In this document: piece after piece, positions 1 through 5,218 of the stretch
Numbering within the stretch: position 1 is the first letter of the stretch
Layout of the letters: every line of letters starts with the position of its first letter
Source of the DNA: an uncultured Pseudomonadota bacterium
Lineage (GTDB): Bacteria > Myxococcota_A > UBA796 > UBA9615
DNA: 5,583 bases
Direction: 5' to 3'
Assembly (NCBI GenBank): GCA_937907595.1
Contig: CALCXL010000508.1
Location: forward strand, 1-5,583
Translations under genes and position numbers: made by a program
Notes under the pieces: model-generated
Told to the model about the DNA's origin: nothing
The model's database searches: none
Seen by the model: the letters and a program-made list of their open reading frames with translations, nothing else

Positions 1-2634
1 GACCCGGGCCTCACCACCATCCAGGGGCCCCCGGACGACGCGAACAGCTCCTTCAACTCGGGCAGCTTCCTGGCGGCAGGGCAGGGCCACCCGACCCTGG
101 ACATGGCCCCCATGCCCGCCACCTGGGAGGGTCCCGAGGACGCCGAATCGGCCGAGGCGGACCCCCTGATGGGCACGGGACTGGGCTTGTTCTGGCTGCG
201 CAGCATCCCCGTGGTGGGGCGCGTGGCCGAGCGGGACGCGCTGTGGGAGGTGCTGCGGGCGGTGCAGACCTTCGGGCGGGCCAGCGCGGTCGTGCTGCGG
301 GGATCGGCGGGCTGCGGCAAGAGCCGCCTGGCCCAGTGGCTGTGCGAGCGGGGGCACGAGATCGCCGGCGTCGCCACGCTGCGCGCCACCCACAGCCCCG
401 GCGGCGGCAGCTCCGAGGGCTTGCAGGACATGCTCGCCCGCCACTTCAACCTCCGCGGCCTGGACCGGCTGCAGGCGCAGGCGCGCATGGAGTGGCTGCT
501 GCGTCGGCAGGGCGTGGACGACCCCGAGGAGGCGCGGGCCCTGGTCGATCTGCTCGGCGGCGCGGTGGGGCCGTCGCCGGACATCGACGGGGAGCCGGCG
601 CGGGGCATGGGCGGGCGGGAGCGCCGCCTGCTCATCCACCGCACCCTGGTCCGCCTGGCCCGGGATCGCCCCCTGATCGTCTGGCTGGACGACGCCCACC
701 ACAGCCTGGACACCCTGGACTTCGCCCGGCACGTGCTGTCCGTGCAGGACCGGGAGCCGGCGCCGATCCTGCTGGTGATGACGGCCCGGGACGACGCCGC
801 GGGGCCGGCCTCGCCCGAGTTGGAGCTGATCGAGGAGATCGTCGCGCAGCCCGACGCCTACGCCGTCGACGTCGGCCCCCTCGAGCCCCGGGAGCGCGCC
901 CGCATGGTGCGTCGGTTGCTGCAGCTGGAGCCCGGCCTGGCGCGGGCGATCGAGCAGCGCACCGCCGGCAACCCCCTGTTCACGGTGCAGCTGGTGGGCG
1001 ACTGGGTCGATCGGGGGCTGCTCGAGCGCGCCGACGTCGGCTTCCGCCTGCGCGAGGGCGCCGACGTCGCCATCCCCGACTCGGTGCACACCGTCTGGCT
1101 GCAGCGCGTGGAGCAGCTCCTGCAGCCGCGCCCCCCAGCGGACGGTCTGGCCCTGGAGCTGGCCGCGGCCCTGGGCACGGACATCGACCAGCCCGAGTGG
1201 TCCGACCTCTGCCGCAACGCGCGGGTGGCTCCGTCCGAGGGCCTGCTGGACGAGCTCCTGGACGCCAGCCTGGCGGTCTGCGGGCCCGAGGGCCCCGAGG
1301 GCGGCTGGTCCTTCGCCCACGGCATGCTGCGCGAGTCCCTGGAGCGCCGGGCGGTGGAGGCCGCGCGTGGCCAGGAGCACCACCTGCTGTGCGCCCGCTG
1401 GCTGCGGGGTCAGCTGGGACCGAAGCCCCACGAGCGCATCGCCGGCCACCTGGTGCGGGCGGGGCGCTCCGAGGAGGCGCTGCAGCCCCTGCAGGACGCG
1501 ATCGGCGCCCGCCTGGACGTGGGCGAGCTGCGCCAGGGAGAGGCGCTGCTGGCTCAGTACGAGCGCTGCATCGCCGCCGCAGACCTGCCCCCCACAGACC
1601 TGCGGCGGGGCTTCGGCGCGCTGCTGCAAGTGCGCCTGGCGGGGCTGCGGGGCAACGACGTCGCCTTCGATCTCCAAGCCCAGAGGGTCCGCGACGCCGT
1701 TCCCCGCGGAGGCGGCGGCCGGCTGCTGATGTCCCTGGGCTACGAGGAGGCCTACCGCTTCCGCCGACGGGGCGAGCTGCAGCAAGCGCAGGAGGCCCTG
1801 GCCGACGTGCGGGAGCAGGCCGATCGGGTGCACGACAACCGCTTGCTGGCCCTCTGCGTGGCCACCCAGGCGCACGTGGCTGAGGCCATGGGCCAGCGCA
1901 CCGAGGCGGAGGCGCTGCACCGGGAGGCGCTCATCCTGTCCGAGAAGGTGCAGAACCCCCTGGGCGCCGGCCGGACGCTGGTGGCCATGGCCGCGCTCGC
2001 CGCCCGGTCGGGGGACCTGGCGGCGGCCGAGCAGCTGATCGCCCTCGCGCGGGGCTACTTCGGCCGGGTCGGCGCGCGCTCGGGCGAGGCCGCGGTCCAC
2101 GTGGTGCACGGGCTCGCCTGCCGCCTGCGCGGGGACTTCGATGGCGCCGAGGCCCACTACCGGGCCGCCCTGCAGCGCTACGAGGCCCTGGGCGGGCCCC
2201 AGGCGAGCGGGGTGCGCATGGCCCTGGCCCAGGTGCTGGCGCTGCGGGAGCAGTTCGACGAGAGCGAAGCGCTGCTGCGCGAGTGCCTGCTCTGGTTCGA
2301 CGCCCGGGGCGACGTGGCCGACGCCGGGCGGGTGCACCTGAGCCTGCTGCCGGCCCTGGCCTTCAAGGGCGACTGGGCGCGCTGGGACGGCCACATCAAG
2401 GCCGGCTGGCAGATCCTGGTGCACACCGGGCTGGTGGACGAGGAGCTGGCCTCCTGCGCCCGCTTCGCCGGGGACATGGCCGCTGGCCGCGACCAGATGC
2501 AGCGCGCCCGGCACGCCTGGGACCTGGCCCGCCGCCTGTACGAGCGGGCGGGGCGCATGCCCGACGCCGACGGCGTGCACCGCTCCCTGCCCCTGGTGCC
2601 GGCCCTCCCCCGCTCCCGGGGCGAGCCCGAGTAG
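1..2634 (+). CDS. AAA/STAND ATPase-TPR protein, probably the C-terminal part of a Ser/Thr protein kinase (5' truncated by window edge)
   Basis: The frame is open from the first base of the window to TAG at 2632-2634 (877 residues visible), so the true start lies upstream; the first in-frame ATG (103) sits in a linker and is unlikely to be the start. Numbering from the first visible codon: a low-complexity Pro/Ser/Gly linker (about 1-58), a GLGLF...VVGR segment (60-74) that typically precedes the ATPase in myxobacterial kinase-ATPase fusions, Walker A GSAGCGKS (101-108), Walker B LIVWLDD (225-231), the STAND-type GNPLF motif (323-327), then an alpha-helical C-terminus with about five TPR-like units near 617-653, 657-691, 697-731, 736-770 and 818-852. 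Such proteins are cytoplasmic signalling proteins in which nucleotide binding is thought to be coupled to a kinase or other effector, with the TPRs binding partners. The ATPase-TPR assignment is firm. The kinase domain is inferred from the linker and is not visible. The alternative is another N-terminal effector such as an adenylate cyclase. No membrane helix is seen. Confidence 0.88.
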   Translation, partial: DPGLTTIQGPPDDANSSFNSGSFLAAGQGHPTLDMAPMPATWEGPEDAESAEADPLMGTGLGLFWLRSIPVVGRVAERDALWEVLRAVQTFGRASAVVLRGSAGCGKSRLAQWLCERGHEIAGVATLRATHSPGGGSSEGLQDMLARHFNLRGLDRLQAQARMEWLLRRQGVDDPEEARALVDLLGGAVGPSPDIDGEPARGMGGRERRLLIHRTLVRLARDRPLIVWLDDAHHSLDTLDFARHVLSVQDREPAPILLVMTARDDAAGPASPELELIEEIVAQPDAYAVDVGPLEPRERARMVRRLLQLEPGLARAIEQRTAGNPLFTVQLVGDWVDRGLLERADVGFRLREGADVAIPDSVHTVWLQRVEQLLQPRPPADGLALELAAALGTDIDQPEWSDLCRNARVAPSEGLLDELLDASLAVCGPEGPEGGWSFAHGMLRESLERRAVEAARGQEHHLLCARWLRGQLGPKPHERIAGHLVRAGRSEEALQPLQDAIGARLDVGELRQGEALLAQYERCIAAADLPPTDLRRGFGALLQVRLAGLRGNDVAFDLQAQRVRDAVPRGGGGRLLMSLGYEEAYRFRRRGELQQAQEALADVREQADRVHDNRLLALCVATQAHVAEAMGQRTEAEALHREALILSEKVQNPLGAGRTLVAMAALAARSGDLAAAEQLIALARGYFGRVGARSGEAAVHVVHGLACRLRGDFDGAEAHYRAALQRYEALGGPQASGVRMALAQVLALREQFDESEALLRECLLWFDARGDVADAGRVHLSLLPALAFKGDWARWDGHIKAGWQILVHTGLVDEELASCARFAGDMAAGRDQMQRARHAWDLARRLYERAGRMPDADGVHRSLPLVPALPRSRGEPE

Positions 2635-2636
2635 CG

Positions 2637-2653
2637 CCGGTCGAGCCGACCGG
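2637..2653. terminator. Perfect hairpin between convergent genes, candidate bidirectional terminator
   Basis: CCGGTCG (2637-2643), loop AGC (2644-2646), CGACCGG (2647-2653) form a perfect 7-bp GC-rich stem. It almost fills the 21-bp gap between the stop of the + strand ATPase gene (2634) and the stop of the minus-strand rdgB (2656). Neither side has a T-run, so it is not a canonical intrinsic terminator. The position between converging stop codons and the perfect symmetry support a role in ending or protecting both transcripts. Confidence 0.5.
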
Positions 2654-2655
2654 GA

Positions 2656-3270
2656 TCAGCCGCAGAGCTCCTGGAGCATGGGCAGCAGGCGCTGCAGGGC
2701 GACGCCGCGGTGGCTGATCGCGTTCTTCTCCGACGGCGAATACTCCGCCATGGTCCGCCCCGCCGGGTCGCCGCCCACCCGGAACAGGGGGTCGTAGCCG
2801 AAGCCCCCGGCGCCTACGCGCTCGTGCCCGATGCGGCCCTCGCAGGTCCCGTCGCTGTAGGCCGAGCGGCCGTCGGGGGTCACGATGGCCAGGCTGCAGC
2901 GGTAGCGGGCCGTTCGCTGCGCGTCGGCGACGTCGGCCAGATCCCGCAGCAGGCGGTCGTTGTTGGCCTCGTCGGCCCCGTGCCCGTCCACCCCGGCGAA
3001 GCGCGCGGACCAGACGCCCGGCGCGCCGTCCAGGGCGTCGACCTCCAGCCCCGAGTCGTCGGCGATGGCCACGCGGCCGAAGTGCGCGGCCAGGGTGCGG
3101 GCCTTCTTGTCGGCGTTGCCGCGGAAGGTGTCCGAGTCCTCGACGATGTCCGGCAGGGAGGCGTCCAGCTCGTCGGTGGAGACCACCGAGAAGGCGGTGC
3201 CGGCCAGGATCTCCCGGACCTCCCGCAGCTTGTGCGGGTTGCGGGTGGCCAGGATGACCTCCACGGTCAC
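2656..3270 (-). CDS. rdgB: RdgB/HAM1-family XTP/dITP (non-canonical purine NTP) pyrophosphatase
   Basis: The 204-residue product has the usual family length. These enzymes hydrolyse dITP, ITP and XTP to the monophosphate plus pyrophosphate in the cytoplasm, keeping deaminated purines out of DNA and RNA. Visible signatures are the N-terminal ATRNPHK (8-14, substrate-binding SxNxxK-type motif), IADDSGLEVDAL (69-80, with the metal/catalytic Asp pair), GVWSARFAG (85-93), GFGYDPLF (156-163) and SEKNAISHRG (180-189). All key positions seem intact. The start is GTG at 3270-3268; it overlaps the rph stop as GTGA, and a GGGAG ribosome-binding site lies 7 nt upstream. A second GTG two codons later is possible but does less well. 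The gene is last in its transcript and faces the + strand ATPase gene across a 21-bp gap. The rph-rdgB neighbourhood is known from other bacteria such as Bacillus (rph-ysnA), which fits shared expression. Confidence 0.96.
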   Translation of the reverse strand: MTVEVILATRNPHKLREVREILAGTAFSVVSTDELDASLPDIVEDSDTFRGNADKKARTLAAHFGRVAIADDSGLEVDALDGAPGVWSARFAGVDGHGADEANNDRLLRDLADVADAQRTARYRCSLAIVTPDGRSAYSDGTCEGRIGHERVGAGGFGYDPLFRVGGDPAGRTMAEYSPSEKNAISHRGVALQRLLPMLQELCG

Positions 3271-4004
3271 GATCCGGCTCCCACCCTCACGCCGGGCACC
3301 GCCGCCAGCTGCAGGTCGCGGAGCTGAGCGCAGCCGAGCTCGCCCAGGTCCGTCAGCCGGTTGAGCACGTCGCGCGTGAAGGGGACCTTCTCCGCGGTGC
3401 CCTGCACCTCGATCAGCCGCCCGTCGCCGGTGACGACGATGTTCATGTCCACGTCGGCGGTGCTGTCCTCGGGGTAGGGCAGGTCCAGGACCGCGATCCC
3501 GCCGACCACGCCCGCGGAGACCGCGGCGACGGTGTCCATCAGGGGCGACTCGGTGATGGAGCCCTCGCGGTGCAGCTTCTCACAGGCCAGGGCCAGGGCC
3601 ACCCAGGCGCCGGTGATGGAGGCGCAGCGGGTGCCGCCGTCGGCCTGGATCACGTCGCAGTCCAGCCAGATGGTGCGGCGCCCCAGCTTCTTGAAGTCGA
3701 CGACCGTGCGCACGGCGCGGCCGATGAGGCGCTGGATCTCCACGGTGCGGCCGTCGGGGCGGCCCGCGCTGACGCCGCGGCGGGTCCGGCGGGGGGTGGA
3801 GCCGGGGAGCATGGCGTACTCGGCGGTGACCCAGCCGGCGTCCTCGTGCTGCTTCCAGCGCGGCACCGACTCCTCGATCATGGCGGTGCACAGCACCCGG
3901 GTCTTGCCGACCTCGATCAGGCAGGAGCCGTGGGCGAAGTCCAGGTAGTTCGGGGTGATGCGCACTTCGCGCATGGCATCGTCAGCGCGGCCGTCGAATC
4001 GCAT
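3267..4004 (-). CDS. rph: Ribonuclease PH (tRNA nucleotidyltransferase)
   Basis: The 245-residue product is close to the usual length of about 238-245. RNase PH is a phosphate-dependent 3'-to-5' exoribonuclease that trims tRNA precursors and helps turn over structured RNA; it works as a hexameric ring in the cytoplasm. The start MRFDGR matches the family N-terminus, so ATG 4004-4002 is chosen over the internal ATG at codon 11, and a GGAGG ribosome-binding site lies 4 nt upstream. Visible signatures: GRTVEIQRLIGRA (85-97, including R86), DCDVIQADGGTRCASITGA (115-133), where T125/R126 correspond to the phosphate-binding residues, YPEDSTADVDMN (177-188) with the conserved acidic residues, and EVQGTAE (199-205). 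The protein looks complete and active. Its stop overlaps the rdgB GTG start by 4 bp (GTGA), implying translational coupling. An 87-bp gap separates it from the upstream cytochrome gene, so it may have its own promoter. Confidence 0.97.
   Translation of the reverse strand: MRFDGRADDAMREVRITPNYLDFAHGSCLIEVGKTRVLCTAMIEESVPRWKQHEDAGWVTAEYAMLPGSTPRRTRRGVSAGRPDGRTVEIQRLIGRAVRTVVDFKKLGRRTIWLDCDVIQADGGTRCASITGAWVALALACEKLHREGSITESPLMDTVAAVSAGVVGGIAVLDLPYPEDSTADVDMNIVVTGDGRLIEVQGTAEKVPFTRDVLNRLTDLGELGCAQLRDLQLAAVPGVRVGAGS
3278..3282 (-). promoter_or_regulatory. Ribosome-binding site of rdgB, supports the GTG start
   Basis: GGGAG on the minus strand lies inside the 3' end of rph, 7 nt before the GTG at 3270. 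This spacing, together with the GTGA stop/start overlap, is the reason for choosing GTG 3270 over the GTG two codons downstream. Confidence 0.6.
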
Positions 4005-4008
4005 GAAG

Positions 4009-4013
4009 CCTCC
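4009..4013 (-). promoter_or_regulatory. Ribosome-binding site of rph
   Basis: A strong GGAGG on the minus strand is separated by 4 nt (CTTC) from the ATG at 4004. It selects this ATG rather than the internal Met at codon 11, in agreement with the conserved N-terminus of the family. Confidence 0.65.
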
Positions 4014-4027
4014 GGTTTGGGGGCCGG

Positions 4028-4056
4028 AAGGTATCGACCCGCGGCGGCGGAGGCAA
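4028..4056 (-). promoter_or_regulatory. Possible sigma-70-like promoter for rph-rdgB
   Basis: On the minus strand TTGCCT (4056-4051, 4 of 6 matches to TTGACA) is followed after exactly 17 nt by TACCTT (4033-4028, 3 of 6 matches to TATAAT). A start about 7 nt beyond the -10 box would fall near 4021 and give a short leader of about 16 nt containing the GGAGG site. The -10 box is weak and the region is GC-rich, so a chance match is possible. Read-through from the upstream redox operon is the alternative. Confidence 0.3.
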
Positions 4057-4091
4057 CCAGCAGGCCCTCGCGCCTGATCCGGGTCGGTGCT

Positions 4092-4541
4092 CTACCCGGC
4101 GCTGTCGTCGTCGTCGCCGGCGCTGCCCCGGCGGTTGGCCTCGCGCCAGGCGTCCGCGCAGCTGAGCCAGTCCATCATCGTCCGATACTCCTCGGCCGTC
4201 GGCAGCTTGCCCATGGGCGGCATGGACCGATCGGCCATGCGGGCCCAGGTCAGGAAGGTGTTGGCCACGGCGTAGTCGTAGTCGTCGTAGTTCACGCCAG
4301 TGGGCGCGCCCTTGCGGTCCTCCGCCGTGTCCCGGGCGCTGTCGTGGCACCAGGAGCAGTAGGTGGCGAAGATGGGGGCCGCCTCCGCTTCGAAGCCGTC
4401 CAGGTCGCCGCGGTTCAGGTCGCTGCAGGCCGCCGGATCCGGGAACTCCTGGGCGGGCAGGTCGGGGTCGCAGGCGGCCAGCGTGAGGGCGGCCAGGCCC
4501 AGGCCCACCACGATCAGCGCGCAGCCGGGAAAGGTGCGCAT
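4092..4541 (-). CDS. Lipid-anchored monoheme c-type cytochrome-like protein
   Basis: The product has 149 residues. An N-terminal hydrophobic stretch ends in the lipobox LAAC (21-24), predicting a signal-peptidase-II lipoprotein anchored through C24, with Asp at the +2 position. A single heme c site CSWCH (62-66) follows the IFATYC lead-in, and the likely axial methionine is in SMPPM (M107 or M110), followed by LPTAEEYRTMMDWLSC (113-128). This CxxCH...MPP...W-x-x-C layout is typical of small cytochrome domains in myxobacterial envelope proteins. C39 and C128 are extra cysteines that could form a disulfide. The C-terminus is the acidic tail GDDDDSAG. The start ATG 4541-4539 overlaps the preceding stop as TGATG, with only a weak GGGA 7 nt upstream, so translation is probably coupled to the upstream gene. 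The same frame is open further upstream, but that part lies antisense-free inside the membrane-protein gene in another frame and lacks any signal or domain. The role as an electron carrier is inferred; the partner is unknown. Confidence 0.88.
   Translation of the reverse strand: MRTFPGCALIVVGLGLAALTLAACDPDLPAQEFPDPAACSDLNRGDLDGFEAEAAPIFATYCSWCHDSARDTAEDRKGAPTGVNYDDYDYAVANTFLTWARMADRSMPPMGKLPTAEEYRTMMDWLSCADAWREANRRGSAGDDDDSAG
4096..4125. repeat. Short direct repeat flanking a GTC/GAC tract (codes SAG-DDDD-SAG)
   Basis: CCGGCGCTG occurs at 4096-4104 and again at 4117-4125, separated by a trinucleotide run (tcg x4). On the minus strand this encodes the symmetrical tail GSAG-DDDD-SAG of the cytochrome lipoprotein. 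The unit is coding and short; slippage of the triplet run could alter the number of Asp residues. Confidence 0.5.
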
Positions 4542-5218
4542 CAGAGGGTCCCGATCACGATGGCGGCGGCGATGACCGTGCCCGCCGCGGTGAAGCCGGC
4601 GATGGCGTGGGTGCTCTCCACCGCGCCCCAGGCGTCGCTGGCGGGGATGACGTTGGCCTGCAGGATGCCCGTGACCAGCACGGTCCCCATGGCGATGCCG
4701 TGGATGATCGACAGGATCGCGTGCAGCTCGCCCGAGTCGACCTTCTTGGTCTGGGGCTGCCCCTGCTGGTTGAAGCGCAGCGCCGGGGGCATGGCCCACG
4801 CGACGGCGCCGGAGCCCCAGTACGAGATCATGGCGCCGGTGGCCAGGGCGCGATGCACGGCCAGGCTGGGCTCCAGATCGGTGCGCTTGAAGCCGTCGGG
4901 CGGCTCCTCCAGGAAGGAGCTGTTGATGACGCCCACCACCTCCGTCGCCACGATCATCCCCGAGGCCACGAACGCGAGCACGGTGTGCACGTCGACCATC
5001 TTGCGGCGGACCTCCAGGCTCTTCTGGATCTTGCGCTTCTCGTCCAGGCTCAAGGAGTCGAAGTCGACGTCCTCGGTGTGCTGGTCCCGCGGCGGCTCCG
5101 TGCGCGGCGGCTCGGGCCGGTCCCAATCCAGGGTCGGGGGCGCGCCGAAGCCCCGGGCCAGCGCCGGAGCCGGCAGCAGCATCGCCAGGGCGAGGAGGAG
5201 GGCGGGGGCTCGGTTCAT
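4541..5218 (-). CDS. Four-helix membrane protein with signal sequence and conserved-looking histidines; candidate b561-like cytochrome
   Basis: The 225-residue product belongs to no family I can name with certainty. It begins with a signal peptide (hydrophobic core about 5-18, possible cleavage after APALA at 21), followed by a Pro-rich and charged stretch (25-75) including a basic amphipathic segment (61-74). Four hydrophobic helices follow at about 77-99, 121-145, 166-190 and 204-225. Each begins with a histidine: H78, H122, H166 (plus H173 one to two turns deeper) and H204. On alternating helices this places H78 with H166/H173 on one membrane face and H122 with H204 on the other, the arrangement expected for bis-His ligation of two b hemes in a four-helix core. 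The ATG at 5218 overlaps the YceI stop (ATGA) and has GGAGA 4 nt upstream; its own stop overlaps the cytochrome lipoprotein start (TGATG). The sandwich between YceI and a c-type cytochrome supports a redox role. Heme binding is inferred. The alternative is a non-heme membrane scaffold. Confidence 0.82.
   Translation of the reverse strand: MNRAPALLLALAMLLPAPALARGFGAPPTLDWDRPEPPRTEPPRDQHTEDVDFDSLSLDEKRKIQKSLEVRRKMVDVHTVLAFVASGMIVATEVVGVINSSFLEEPPDGFKRTDLEPSLAVHRALATGAMISYWGSGAVAWAMPPALRFNQQGQPQTKKVDSGELHAILSIIHGIAMGTVLVTGILQANVIPASDAWGAVESTHAIAGFTAAGTVIAAAIVIGTL

Noticed and set aside
103..105. ATG at 103 as start of the ATPase-TPR gene
   Set aside because: The frame stays open to the window edge, the residues upstream continue the same linker, and no purine-rich ribosome-binding site lies just before it.
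243..1883. 546-codon + strand frame inside the ATPase gene
   Set aside because: Its composition is Ala/Gly/Arg/Pro-rich noise, while the overlapping frame has Walker motifs and TPRs.
4061..4076. Hairpin CAGGC-6-GCCTG after the cytochrome stop as a terminator
   Set aside because: The stem has only 5 bp with a 6-nt loop and no T-run; such stems are common by chance in this GC-rich sequence.
4542..5126. Upstream extension of the cytochrome lipoprotein frame to an earlier ATG (344 codons)
   Set aside because: The extension overlaps the membrane-protein gene in another frame, is Arg/Gly/His-rich without structure, and would bury the signal peptide and lipobox inside the protein. ATG 4541 with its TGATG coupling is far better.
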